Source: Dyella sp. RRB7
Lineage (GTDB): Bacteria > Pseudomonadota > Gammaproteobacteria > Xanthomonadales > Rhodanobacteraceae
Direction of reading: 5' to 3'
DNA length: 64,000 nt
NCBI RefSeq assembly: GCF_022761115.1
Contig: NZ_JAKWJS010000001.1
Location: 1 to 64,000, forward strand
Below, one piece after another: positions 1 to 8,679 of the stretch. Below the pieces are notes generated by a model. That model ran no database searches. It saw only the letters and a program-made list of their open reading frames with translations, and had not been told where the DNA came from. Each line of letters opens with the position of its first letter. Within the stretch, counting starts at the first letter, position 1. Both the position numbers and the translations under genes were made by a program.

Positions 1-106
1 GCAGAAATTGGCCTTGGCTGCTTAGCTCCACTTTTTACGTCCGCTAAAAGCGGGGGGATTACCGGATCACCCCGGCACGAACTATAACCAACACCAATAG
101 GCGGAC

Positions 107-1030
107 ATGACCCCAACTACTCCAACTAACCCAAGTGAACACAACCCCTTTCAACTTCGTCTTGAGGCCGCTGCCGAGGAAGGATTCAAGTTGCGTTGCA
201 CAACTGCGCAGAGCACATGCCTCGCCAGCGCGAAGAAGACTGTTGAGGCAATCAAACTTCTGGCCACCTTCAAAGATCTCCCGAAGGTCGTTCATGCATA
301 CAACGTGATGTATGAGCGGCTTGTAGCAGAAGAGATGTCTGTCCTGAGCAGCTTCCTATTGACCGACCCGGAGGTGGACAGCCGGCCGGCTTCGACCGAA
401 GTGCGGTCGGCCTTCGCCTCGCGTTTAGATGCAGTAACGAATTTCGTGCGCGCTCATTGGGCTACCAATGTCGAGACTTATCTACTAACGCAGGCGGTCT
501 ATCAGCAAGACGACCAGCGAAAGGAAGTGCTCGCAGCCAGATCCTCTGATCTTGAGGCACACATGCTCCAGGCGGCTTCCTGGCAGCGCGTTGACTTTGG
601 CAACAAAGCTGAGGCCATCCTGAGAGAAAGGGCGCAGTTTCAGCTAAGTCGCGCCACCACCTTAGCAACTCAAAGCATGGACCGATCAGCAGCTGCGACC
701 AAGAACCTGACTAAGGCCACAACCTGGATTGCATCACTGGCCCTCATTGCATACGGCTTACAGGCTTACTTTGCTTATAAACAGGCCGAGTACGCTAAGG
801 GAGCCCTATATGTAACGATGTGCTCTGGCACTCCGGTCAATTCGTTGCAGCTGCCGGATATCAAATGCCCGGAGCCTGTAAAGCAAAACGTGCCGCAGAC
901 GCCTCCCGAACAAACCCAGGGGACGAGTGCTGGGTCGAGTGACGACCGAGTCCATTCGCAGCCATCAACGTTCCCGGCGCCTGCTACAAGCGCCGCGGCA
1001 GCGCTGGGTCGGAAAGGTCAGGCAAGGTAG
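107..1030 (+). CDS. Membrane-anchored protein of unknown function beside the retron
   Basis: I do not recognise a family. The 307-residue product has a mostly helical, charged N-terminal region (about residues 15-205), one clear transmembrane segment at about 206-224, and a Ser/Thr/Pro-rich tail with two cysteines. There is no N-terminal signal, so the large domain probably lies in the cytoplasm with a C-terminal anchor. The ATG is preceded by AGGCGG. The stop is 95 bases before the retron ncRNA on the same strand, so it could belong to the same defence locus as an accessory or effector, but that is inference from position only. A 5-bp hairpin lies just upstream (near 45-57) and may end an earlier transcript. 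Confidence 0.65.
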   Translation: MTPTTPTNPSEHNPFQLRLEAAAEEGFKLRCTTAQSTCLASAKKTVEAIKLLATFKDLPKVVHAYNVMYERLVAEEMSVLSSFLLTDPEVDSRPASTEVRSAFASRLDAVTNFVRAHWATNVETYLLTQAVYQQDDQRKEVLAARSSDLEAHMLQAASWQRVDFGNKAEAILRERAQFQLSRATTLATQSMDRSAAATKNLTKATTWIASLALIAYGLQAYFAYKQAEYAKGALYVTMCSGTPVNSLQLPDIKCPEPVKQNVPQTPPEQTQGTSAGSSDDRVHSQPSTFPAPATSAAAALGRKGQAR

Positions 1031-1118
1031 TTGGTTGGCGGGAACGCGCTGCCGGTCGCGATCGGCAGCGCGGCACCAATGTCTGGTTACACCTTCCACA
1101 TCCAAGCCGGCAATCGAA

Positions 1119-1124
1119 TATGAT
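1119..1124 (+). promoter_or_regulatory. Possible -10 element for the retron ncRNA
   Basis: TATGAT lies directly before the first arm of the retron inverted repeat, so transcription could begin at or just inside that arm. No convincing -35 hexamer sits at 16-18 bases (TTCCAC at 1094-1099 leaves 19). Weak, offered only because retron transcripts begin near this arm. Confidence 0.25.
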
Positions 1125-1125
1125 G

Positions 1126-1227
1126 AAGGGGAGGAAGGGCGGCAGCGTTCATGGTTTTGGGGCGTGATTTCGCGTCCGCTGTAAAGTGACCACTTGCTTT
1201 CTGAACAAGGCCGCCCTTCCTCCCCTT
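1126..1227 (+). ncRNA. Retron msr-msd ncRNA (a1/a2 arms)
   Basis: A perfect 18-bp inverted repeat (1126-1143 and 1210-1227) encloses 66 bases. As in known retrons, the first arm (a1) is followed at once by AGC (1144-1146), whose G would be the 2'-5' branch site, and the second arm (a2) lies just before the reverse transcriptase. Inside are a closing stem GTTCA/TGAAC (1147-1151 with 1202-1206), a hairpin around 1156-1175 and AAGT-GACC-ACTT. The a1/a2 pairing and AGC are seen directly; the division between msr and msd is not determined. At 102 bases it is short for a retron RNA, with long arms. It should template the msDNA made by the adjacent enzyme. Confidence 0.75.
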
Positions 1228-2949
1228 ATGAATACAGCGCCCCCAGGGTCACAACAGCTCTTCCGTCTGGCTGACGTCAGGACAATTGACCAGCTAGCAC
1301 GTGCGCTCGGCGTTCCTCTGCAAATTTTTCAGGACGTCATTGCGTGCGAAGATCCCCAACAGATCTATGCCCTACACGCCATACCCAAACGCCATCCTCG
1401 AAACCCGGAGGATTACCGCATCGCGTGGGAGTGCCGGCAAGAACCCGTGGCTAGATCTCATAAGGCTGTGGCGCGAAGGCTAGATGACTTTGCTAGACGC
1501 CGACCGATCAGCTATCCGCATGCGGCTGTTCACGGCTACGTGCGAGGTGGTTCGACAAGAAGCAACGCCCAGCCGCACTGCGGCGCCCGTGTAGCTATTC
1601 GCGCCGACATTGAGAACTTCTTTCCGACCATTACGCTTGAGAGAATTGAAGCAATGCTGCGTACTATCGGTATGCAGGCTGCTCCCGCCAAGGCGCTTGC
1701 GCGCTTCGTGACAATCAAAGGCGCACTCCCACTCGGACTTGCAGAAAGTCCGGTGATCTCAAATCTTGTATGCCTAGGACTGGACAAGGACTTGCAGTCG
1801 TTGGCGGAAGAACGTGGCGTGAGGTATACGCGTTACGCCGATGACATCACTTTCTCTGGTGACGCAAATCTTCCAAGCAGGGAACAGCTTCGCGCCACTC
1901 TCGCAAAGCATGGCTTTCGGCTATCCGAGCGAAAATTCAGGAAATCCAAGCGCGGCCAGGCTCACTTTGTCACTGGACTAAGCATATCGGAGCGTGACTA
2001 TCCGCATGTGCCGCGTAAGCTAAAGCGGATGCTTCGAATGGAACTACATTTCTGCGAGCGATTTGGCATTGGATTTCATGCAGAAAAGATCAACGAAGAT
2101 TTCCGCAAAACTTATCTTCGCCTGGAGGGCATGGTCAAGTACGTAGCTTATATCGAGCGAAGGAAGTCGAAGGAGATAAACGACCAATGGCAACGCGTTC
2201 TTGCAGTCCATCGTGGTCCAACCTCGCACGCCAAGATTGAGTCCAGGAAGCGTGACGATCGGTTCGTTATCGCAGACGAAACTGAATTCACTGTTGATGG
2301 CGTTAAGTACCTAGCATTCTGCTGTGTCCGGATCGCCAACCTGGAAAGAGTTGAGGAGGCAATACAAATCCTTCTGGGTGACTACCTCACCAAGCCAGGA
2401 GCAAAGGGTGATTTAGATGTACTGCAGGCGGTGGGCATCCATTACACGGATGCGCACTTCGATCTTCGCACAAAAACCCTCGATTTGATGACTGATTTCC
2501 TTTCCTGGAGTGCATCAATACATTTCGCGCGCCTGGATAGCTCAAGCAAATACAAAGATACCTACCTCAAGCTCTTCGCCGACTCAATCAGACAGGAGCT
2601 CATCACTTCTGACGAGTGGACCTTACATATCCTTGTCGAGAGAAACGACAAGGTGAAGCTTCCTTCATTAACTCGGGTCATGGAAGCCGAATACCAGCGC
2701 GCGGCGACCGATGGCGCACGCCGTCCAAGTTCATTGCCTTCAGTTCAACGCGTTGAGAAGGCCAGTACATCATCACTTACTTTACCTGACTTCGTTCTCG
2801 CCACCTTTCGTAACTATGCGCAGCTCGTACCGGATGACCGCGTACTTGACTTTGAGCGCATTCGTGATCGTGTTCGGTATATACACGACGCTGACCGAGG
2901 CGTTTACTACACCCGCAAGAAGCCATTTGTCGGTATCGGCAGCGCATGA
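1228..2949 (+). CDS. Retron reverse transcriptase with C-terminal DUF3800-like domain
   Basis: Reverse transcriptase that would extend the branch G of the upstream ncRNA into msDNA. Visible hallmarks are NAxxH (residues 113-117), the palm aspartate in RADIENFF (D127), YADD (203-206) and the retron VTG motif (248-250). From about 345 a second domain starts with an IADE-type motif (D350, E351) and ends with a Leu/Asp/Phe-rich helix, resembling DUF3800 (RNase H-like) proteins; from memory this architecture matches retron type VII. The upstream in-frame GTG at 1186 lies inside the ncRNA, so I use the ATG directly after arm a2 (573 residues). No purine-rich ribosome site precedes it. Expected role: anti-phage abortive defence, with the fused domain as effector. 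Confidence 0.87.
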   Translation: MNTAPPGSQQLFRLADVRTIDQLARALGVPLQIFQDVIACEDPQQIYALHAIPKRHPRNPEDYRIAWECRQEPVARSHKAVARRLDDFARRRPISYPHAAVHGYVRGGSTRSNAQPHCGARVAIRADIENFFPTITLERIEAMLRTIGMQAAPAKALARFVTIKGALPLGLAESPVISNLVCLGLDKDLQSLAEERGVRYTRYADDITFSGDANLPSREQLRATLAKHGFRLSERKFRKSKRGQAHFVTGLSISERDYPHVPRKLKRMLRMELHFCERFGIGFHAEKINEDFRKTYLRLEGMVKYVAYIERRKSKEINDQWQRVLAVHRGPTSHAKIESRKRDDRFVIADETEFTVDGVKYLAFCCVRIANLERVEEAIQILLGDYLTKPGAKGDLDVLQAVGIHYTDAHFDLRTKTLDLMTDFLSWSASIHFARLDSSSKYKDTYLKLFADSIRQELITSDEWTLHILVERNDKVKLPSLTRVMEAEYQRAATDGARRPSSLPSVQRVEKASTSSLTLPDFVLATFRNYAQLVPDDRVLDFERIRDRVRYIHDADRGVYYTRKKPFVGIGSA

Positions 2950-3092
2950 TCTTCGCTCGATCACGAACCTTCAGCCGCCACATGACTGGCGCACCAAAGC
3001 TGAAGTACACGCTTTGCTTTGTCGCCTTCCCGTAAGCTCACTCCACCTATAACCAGAGGTCTCCGGGCAAACTAGCCCCAAGGAGACCCTCG

Positions 3093-3359
3093 ATGCGCAA
3101 GAGCAAGTTCACTGAGAGCCAGATCGTCACGACGTTGAAGCAGGTCGAAGGCGGCCGGCAGGTCAAGGACGTCTGCCGCGAGCTCGGTATTTCCGAAGCG
3201 ACGTACTACGTCTGGAAGTCCAAATACGGCGGCATGGAAGCCTCGGATGTGCAGCGGCTGCGGGATGTCGAGGCGGAGCACGCCAAGCTCAAGCGGATGT
3301 ATGCCGAGCTGGCGATGGAGAACCACGCGCTGAAGGATCTCATTGCAAAAAAGTTGTAG
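3093..3359 (+). CDS. IS3-family transposase OrfA
   Basis: Eighty-eight residues with the usual OrfA layout: an N-terminal helix-turn-helix (about residues 8-45, with an [14 protein letters not shown]-type recognition helix typical of IS407/IS1400 relatives) followed by a leucine-zipper-like coiled coil (about 52-85). It binds the element's terminal repeats and, when fused by frameshifting to OrfB, forms the active transposase. The reading frame ends three codons after the slippery heptamer at 3347-3353. Confidence 0.9.
   Translation: MRKSKFTESQIVTTLKQVEGGRQVKDVCRELGISEATYYVWKSKYGGMEASDVQRLRDVEAEHAKLKRMYAELAMENHALKDLIAKKL
3347..3353 (+). other. Programmed -1 ribosomal frameshift site
   Basis: AAAAAAG sits just before the OrfA stop. 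Slipping back one base places the ribosome in the OrfB frame, which is open from here through the upstream extension that reads [10 protein letters not shown] to the OrfB body. This is the standard expression mode of IS3-family OrfAB. Confidence 0.75.
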
Positions 3360-3391
3360 ACCCGGCGCACAAGCGCCCGCTTCTGGCTTGG

Positions 3392-4201
3392 TTGATGAGT
3401 CAGCACGGTTGGAGCGAGCGTCGGGCTTGCATGGTGATCGGCTTGTCGCGATCGACGGTGCGCTATCGGCGTCGACCGGATCGCGACGAGGAGGTCATTG
3501 CGCTATTGGCTGAGTTGGCGGAACGCTTTCCCGAACGTGGCTTTGACAAGCTGTTCCAGCTGATTCGACGCCGTGGCCTGGTGTGGAACCACAAGAGGGT
3601 ATGGCGCGTGTATTGCCTGATGCAGCTTAATCGTCGTCGGCGCGGCAAGAAGCGCGTGCCCAACCGGCACCCGCTGCCGTTGGTCGCTGGCGAACAGATC
3701 AACGGCAGTTGGTCGATCGACTTCATGTCGGACGCGCTATGGGATGGCCGGCGTTTCCGCACGTTCAACGTCATAGACGACTTCAGCCGCGAAGCGCTGG
3801 CGATCGAGGTCGACTTGAACCTGCCGGCGACCCGCGTGATTCGCACGTTGGAGCGCACCGCGGCGTGGCGAGGCTATCCGGCCAAGCTACGCCTGGACAA
3901 CGGCCCGGAGTTTGTCGCATTGGCATTGGCCGAATGGGCGGAGAGCAAAGGCATCGCCTTGGACTTCATCGAGGCGGGCCGCCCGATGCAGAACGGCTTC
4001 ATCGAGCGCTTCAACGGCAGCTACCGACGGGGCGTACTCGACATGCATGTGTTCCGCACCCTCAGCGAGGTTCGCGAACACACGGAGCAATGGCTAGCCG
4101 ACTATAACCGCGAGATTCCCCATGACAGCCTCGGCGGGCTGACGCCCGCCGAATTTCGTATCCAGAACGACCCGGCCACCTCCAGTTATTCGTGGCACTG
4201 A
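3392..4201 (+). CDS. IS3-family transposase OrfB (DDE integrase)
   Basis: The catalytic half of the transposase: an N-terminal HTH_21-like region followed by an rve integrase core. The acidic triad is visible as [15 protein letters not shown] and FIERFNGS, the last with the usual D-E spacing motif, then an [14 protein letters not shown]-type C-terminus. It carries out strand cutting and joining at the element ends. It is in the -1 frame relative to OrfA and the frame stays open back to the slippery heptamer, so the working product is probably an OrfAB fusion and the ATG given here is only an internal start. It looks intact. Confidence 0.9.
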   Translation: MMSQHGWSERRACMVIGLSRSTVRYRRRPDRDEEVIALLAELAERFPERGFDKLFQLIRRRGLVWNHKRVWRVYCLMQLNRRRRGKKRVPNRHPLPLVAGEQINGSWSIDFMSDALWDGRRFRTFNVIDDFSREALAIEVDLNLPATRVIRTLERTAAWRGYPAKLRLDNGPEFVALALAEWAESKGIALDFIEAGRPMQNGFIERFNGSYRRGVLDMHVFRTLSEVREHTEQWLADYNREIPHDSLGGLTPAEFRIQNDPATSSYSWH

Positions 4202-4246
4202 TCTGAGGGTAGTCGACACACAGACTCCTAGAGATAGTATCGGTCG

Positions 4247-6199
4247 CTAGGCAACATCGAAGATCGAACTGGTGTGAATGGCATCGCCTTCAAAAAGGCC
4301 CAGCCCGCGTATGTGCTGCTCTGCTCGCGCAGGCTCACCTGTGAAGAGAACAACAGCTAGATCTTTCAATGCCCTTGTACAGCTCACATAGAAGAGACGA
4401 CGCGTTCGGTCTACGACGGTCTCTTCGCCTGCTTCTGAGTGCTTTACATCAGTGTCAGAAAGCACTTTGAGACCGAGATACTTTTCGTATGAAAATTGGA
4501 AGTGTGTGCTTTCAGCATCATCAAGGACGACAAGCACCCTGTTGAATTCCGCTCCCTTGATGCCTTGCTGGGTCCCAAATGGCGAGCGCTCCGAAATATA
4601 GGACTGATACGCCAAGAGCTGGCTAGCATCGCATTCCAGGAACGCATCCATTGAGGCCATTTCCTTTTCGGTCTCATCATCTTCCGGCGTATCGTCGATC
4701 GCATCGTCATCGGCAGGCGCGGCTTGTGTAGGCGTGACGTTGGCCGGATCCAAATAGGACACAAGCCTGGGGTCGAGGGTCAATAGTTCCGAGGCGTACA
4801 CCTTCCTCAGAAGATCACCAATCGTTGCTCCAGAATTTCCAACTATGCCTGCCGAAATTGAGGCAACGAGATCTCCAAGATCCTTCAGTCGTCCAGATAC
4901 GTTCACTTGGGAGAGCGAACTCTTGTCGAGAAGCAGTGAGTGCGCCCTGATCAACCGCATCACTTCGAGCTGCCGTCCGCTGGAATGAGCTATGGCGACG
5001 GGTATAAGAAACTTAACGCAGGGCGAGATGGGCCATGCCGTGCCGTCCAGAAAGCCATCCTTAAACGCCGACGGGGCCTTTGAATTGAGAGCGGTATAAA
5101 GATCTCCGAATCCCAACCGCTTTGCAGCCATCTGGTGAACAATGACGAGGAGCTTCACACGTTCGTGATCATGGACTCCGGGACGCCAATGATCGTCCCC
5201 CGTTCGCACCGCCATCCATTCTCGAACCTTAGCAAGGTTGGCATCCCGTGTATCGTCCGCGGGAAAAATGAAAAGGTGCGCGGAGCCTTCAGGCGTCCCA
5301 ACGACACCCTCAGGGCCGAGACGCTGACCAGGGACTTGAACAAGATCATCACCGGCGCGGCGGATAGCATTTGCGAGAGACAAAACCTTCTTTGAGCACC
5401 GGAAGTTTTCTGGTTTTGGTATGTCAGCCCAAGTAGGGTCGCCCTCAACTAATCCAATTCCGGTCGCGTAAATTCGCTGCATCGGATCTCCAAAGAAACC
5501 GAGGCAAAACGAAACATCCACCTCCCGCTCGACGATCTTTAGCGCCGTGACGACTTCGACAGTTGTGTCCTGACTTTCGTCAACGAACACGAAAGGGAAC
5601 TGACATGCGAGAAGAGTTCGAAAGAGGGGCCGTTCGGCAACGAAATGCGGCACGATCTTAAGTATGTCGTCGTGACCCAAGATTCCTTTTGCGTAGTCGC
5701 TGCCCGTCCCGTATCGAAAGCTTTTGACCGAGACGATTCGTTGAGACTGGCGACGCAGTCGCTCCAAGTCCCGAGCATCCTTTTCCTTAGTCCGCTGCTG
5801 GACTCTTGGCCCGTAGGTTGCCTGCTTCTCAGCAAGCGCTTCCATTTTTTCAACGATGCGCCCCTTTACCCATATGCGGATGTCATCTTGGAAGGGTTTG
5901 ATCAGGAGCCACATGAAGCTATGGATCGTCGAGACATGAACTAGCGGGTCGTTGCCTACGTCCTTCCAAATTTCCTCAGCCGCAATCTCCGTATAGGTTA
6001 CGCAGGCGATGCGCTGGCGCATTTTCCTCAAACGATCGCCGTGCAACTTGACGACAGACGACAGTCCTTTGATCAAAGAAGTAGTTTTACCGGAGCCCGC
6101 GCCGGCTTTCATTATGAAGCTGCGGGGTGGAACCTGCCCGAGGTAGCCTCGGAGATCAATGTCAGCCTGAGTGTCCGGCTTGTTTGCACGGCTAATCAT
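4247..6199 (-). CDS. gajB: Gabija-type UvrD-like helicase (GajB-like)
   Basis: Superfamily 1 helicase of 650 residues with Walker A AGAGSGKTT (residues 32-40), a CVTYTEIAAEEI motif Ia (66-77), VSTIHSF, Walker B VDESQDT (206-212) and C-terminal GIKGAEFNRVLVVLDDAE and FYVSCTRA motifs. Together with an OLD-family nuclease this is the two-gene Gabija arrangement, where the helicase partner acts with GajA against phage DNA. I chose ATG 6199: it overlaps the gajA stop by 8 bases and has AGGGAG six bases upstream inside gajA, implying translational coupling; the longer frame to 6265 lacks this. It is longer than well-known GajB proteins (about 490 residues). An acidic stretch (near 4660-4700) lies before the last motifs. 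Confidence 0.85.
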   Translation of the reverse strand: MISRANKPDTQADIDLRGYLGQVPPRSFIMKAGAGSGKTTSLIKGLSSVVKLHGDRLRKMRQRIACVTYTEIAAEEIWKDVGNDPLVHVSTIHSFMWLLIKPFQDDIRIWVKGRIVEKMEALAEKQATYGPRVQQRTKEKDARDLERLRRQSQRIVSVKSFRYGTGSDYAKGILGHDDILKIVPHFVAERPLFRTLLACQFPFVFVDESQDTTVEVVTALKIVEREVDVSFCLGFFGDPMQRIYATGIGLVEGDPTWADIPKPENFRCSKKVLSLANAIRRAGDDLVQVPGQRLGPEGVVGTPEGSAHLFIFPADDTRDANLAKVREWMAVRTGDDHWRPGVHDHERVKLLVIVHQMAAKRLGFGDLYTALNSKAPSAFKDGFLDGTAWPISPCVKFLIPVAIAHSSGRQLEVMRLIRAHSLLLDKSSLSQVNVSGRLKDLGDLVASISAGIVGNSGATIGDLLRKVYASELLTLDPRLVSYLDPANVTPTQAAPADDDAIDDTPEDDETEKEMASMDAFLECDASQLLAYQSYISERSPFGTQQGIKGAEFNRVLVVLDDAESTHFQFSYEKYLGLKVLSDTDVKHSEAGEETVVDRTRRLFYVSCTRALKDLAVVLFTGEPARAEQHIRGLGLFEGDAIHTSSIFDVA

Positions 6200-8507
6200 G
6201 CGCATCTCCCTGTTCAACTTCCTCAACAACAGGGCCAACACCGAGCAGCGCTGGCTCCAGCTCAATCCGTACTTCGTCCTTCAGCCAAACGAGTCCATCA
6301 CGAATGTAAGTCGGGACAAGCCAGTCATCCTCGTCTTCGGTAAGGACAGCAAGCGCGAATCGTGTTTTGTCGAAGCTCTTCCTAGACACCCTTTCATGAA
6401 GACCTTTGGCTAGAGCGTGAGGATCGGCAGCGCCCCCCTTTACAATCAAACCCACCTGTTTCCTGGCCTCCGCTTGAGACCATCCAGGGTTTTCAAGACC
6501 AAAGTCCTCTTCGAGAGTACGTCCACACAGTGTTTCAGTTGCTCCGTTCCACGTAACTGCACGCGCAGTCTGGTAAGCCACTCGGACCTTCGCGCCATCT
6601 TCAAGATCGTGCGTTTTCTCTGCCTCCGAGGCGCCAAGCAGGTGCTCAACTATGAGCATTCCGGGGAGCCATTTGATGAGCGTCTGGTTTGACGTCACAG
6701 CTCCCTGCTCTTGCGGCAAACAAGCTTTGCCGTACTTTGTCTTTCGCACTGGAGCTACAGACCCTTCAACTCCGCCCTCTGCCTCCGGTGTAGCTTGCCC
6801 AGGAGCACCCTCTTCCACATCAGCTGGAACCTCAAACTCGTCGACATCGCCGTCATCATCAACGGCAACACCCTCCGCAGGAACAACTAGAGCGACACTG
6901 TCTATGTCGGTGATAACGAGTGTCGTCAGGCCCAGAAACTCGATGAGAGACTGGAAGCGATGTCCGAAGGCGCCTCCGACTTCCAAAATGCAGAGACAAG
7001 CGGAACGCAAAGTCTTTGCTACCTTCCGAATCATGACTGGCAGGAGCAAGCGCTCAACATTACCCTCGACCAAGATAGCCGCATCTGAGAAGAACAAATC
7101 GCAATGGGTGAGCTTTAGATATCGCTCCAGAAAGTCTCGATCGTCCGGCTTGGCATCGTAAAATGCAGACAGATTGAGCACTTCAGTCAACTGCTCCGTG
7201 CCAATTTTCTTGCGCCTGAAGTAACGTATCGGCCTAAAACCTCGCTCATAAAGAATATGCGGCGAGTGTGTTGTGATAACTATTTGACTACTGAAAATAC
7301 TTCCGTCATCGCCTTCAATTTTCAACAGCTCCAGAATTTGGCGAATAAAAACCTGTTGAAGCTGCGCATGCAGGTGAGCCTCGGGTTCCTCCACAAAAAT
7401 CAGATGCAATGGCGGCCGATTCTCCGTGGACGCCCATCTGGCTTGGGCGTCCAGGATCTCGACAACCATATAGATGAGATTCTTGAATCCGAGCCCGTTG
7501 TAACTATCGGGAAGTGTGGCAGCGTCGTCGCCATCGCCAAGTTGATAGTGAACCCGAGCGTCCTGGCTCATGACGTGGGCAGGGTCCAGCGCCGACATGA
7601 TCTTCAGCCGGGGATTATTGATCCCGGGATAGCCCAGCTTGGCGAGTCGATCAAGAACTGGCTTGAATACCTCATCCAAGTGTAAGTTCAGCGCCTGCTC
7701 TGATTCGAATAGCGCCTTGAGGACCGTGTGATCGTCCTGCCGCTGACTGAGGTTACGCTTGTAGAAGCGACTCAGACGCTTTGATAGGTCCTCCGATCTG
7801 CCTCCGGCCTCTGGATTGGGGTCCGCGAGGTGTCGCTGTGCCCCCAGATTGTCGATCTGAATAAGTGACTTTAGGATCGCGCCGCCGCCGGGTTCTCCAC
7901 CCAATTCATCAGGGACGTAGTCACCGATTTCACGGAAGCCCTGGTCAAACTTCGTGCGATCCAATATGAAGTAGCGCAGCTCGAATGCGCTCTTAAACTC
8001 TCGTTCGAGATAGTCCGTCATGGATCGCGGCCAAGGAACATACTTCGACCCTTGGGGTAGTTCAGCAATCTGCTGAGCGCCGCTAGCCTTGGCCTCCTGG
8101 TAGGTTCGGATAAGCTCGACGAAGTCGCGCGCCGCCAAAGAGACACGGATTCCGACTTTGGTACCCTGCCACGCCGTACTTGGGAGCAAGGGGATCACCA
8201 GATATAGATCGGCTGCCGCAACCTCAAACCAGAGGTCAAGGTCTATGCTCGGAAGCGCAAAGCCCTCTGGAATCGGGTCGTCCAGATTGAAATTTCCGGC
8301 GTCATCGAATGCTTTCCAACATGATGAACTAAAATCGTAGAGGTTAAAGCGATCTTTTCCAGCTGCCATGAACGCATGAATGGCTTGAGTTGCTGACGTT
8401 TTACCGCTGTTGTTGGATCCTACGAAAATCGAAATGTCCCCATCCAGCTCGATATGAGCGTCCTTGAGGCGCCTGAAGTTTCTTAAACGATAAGAGTGAA
8501 TATGCAA
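6192..8507 (-). CDS. gajA: Gabija-type OLD-family ATPase/TOPRIM endonuclease (GajA-like)
   Basis: A 771-residue OLD-family protein. The SMC/RecF-like ATPase shows Walker A GSNNSGKTS (30-38), an NGLGFKNLIY signature (337-346), Walker B FVEEPEAHLH (371-380) and the TTHSPH switch (412-417). The TOPRIM nuclease follows with ILVEGNVE (478-485) and TDID (533-536). An acidic, low-complexity insertion of about 55 residues follows the DxD motif. In Gabija, GajA is the nucleotide-gated DNA-cutting subunit. The start codon is TTG at 8507, with AAGGAGG five bases before it. It overlaps and precedes the helicase gene, forming an operon. It is larger than the founding GajA (about 580 residues), so it may be a divergent class 2 OLD system. 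Confidence 0.88.
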   Translation of the reverse strand: MHIHSYRLRNFRRLKDAHIELDGDISIFVGSNNSGKTSATQAIHAFMAAGKDRFNLYDFSSSCWKAFDDAGNFNLDDPIPEGFALPSIDLDLWFEVAAADLYLVIPLLPSTAWQGTKVGIRVSLAARDFVELIRTYQEAKASGAQQIAELPQGSKYVPWPRSMTDYLEREFKSAFELRYFILDRTKFDQGFREIGDYVPDELGGEPGGGAILKSLIQIDNLGAQRHLADPNPEAGGRSEDLSKRLSRFYKRNLSQRQDDHTVLKALFESEQALNLHLDEVFKPVLDRLAKLGYPGINNPRLKIMSALDPAHVMSQDARVHYQLGDGDDAATLPDSYNGLGFKNLIYMVVEILDAQARWASTENRPPLHLIFVEEPEAHLHAQLQQVFIRQILELLKIEGDDGSIFSSQIVITTHSPHILYERGFRPIRYFRRKKIGTEQLTEVLNLSAFYDAKPDDRDFLERYLKLTHCDLFFSDAAILVEGNVERLLLPVMIRKVAKTLRSACLCILEVGGAFGHRFQSLIEFLGLTTLVITDIDSVALVVPAEGVAVDDDGDVDEFEVPADVEEGAPGQATPEAEGGVEGSVAPVRKTKYGKACLPQEQGAVTSNQTLIKWLPGMLIVEHLLGASEAEKTHDLEDGAKVRVAYQTARAVTWNGATETLCGRTLEEDFGLENPGWSQAEARKQVGLIVKGGAADPHALAKGLHERVSRKSFDKTRFALAVLTEDEDDWLVPTYIRDGLVWLKDEVRIELEPALLGVGPVVEEVEQGDAHD

Positions 8508-8679
8508 AGCAGCCTCCTTGCTATTTATTTTCTCTAACGTACAACGACCATTCGGCGCAGTCGATATATCAATCGGGGTCTACGTGCGTCTCCGAAGAAG
8601 TCGAGGCTGCCCGGGATTATGGCGGCGTTGCGGCGACAAGCTCTCGACGAAGCCCAACCCCAATTTGCTCGTCAGGTAG

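Larger units (their letters stand above)
3059..4225 (+). mobile_element. IS3-family insertion sequence, IS407-like group
   Basis: Contains overlapping-frame orfA and orfB with a -1 slippery site. Imperfect terminal repeats are seen at 3059-3079 and 4205-4225 (13 of 21 positions match; both begin GTCT when read inward). The exact ends and the target duplication are not certain, because neighbouring bases also show weak similarity. The element lies 109 bases after the reverse transcriptase stop and 21 bases before the helicase stop, so it separates two defence systems without visibly interrupting either. Confidence 0.75.

Noticed and set aside
1186-1227. GTG start extending the reverse transcriptase by 14 residues
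   Set aside because: It lies inside the retron ncRNA; the ATG at 1228 directly follows arm a2.
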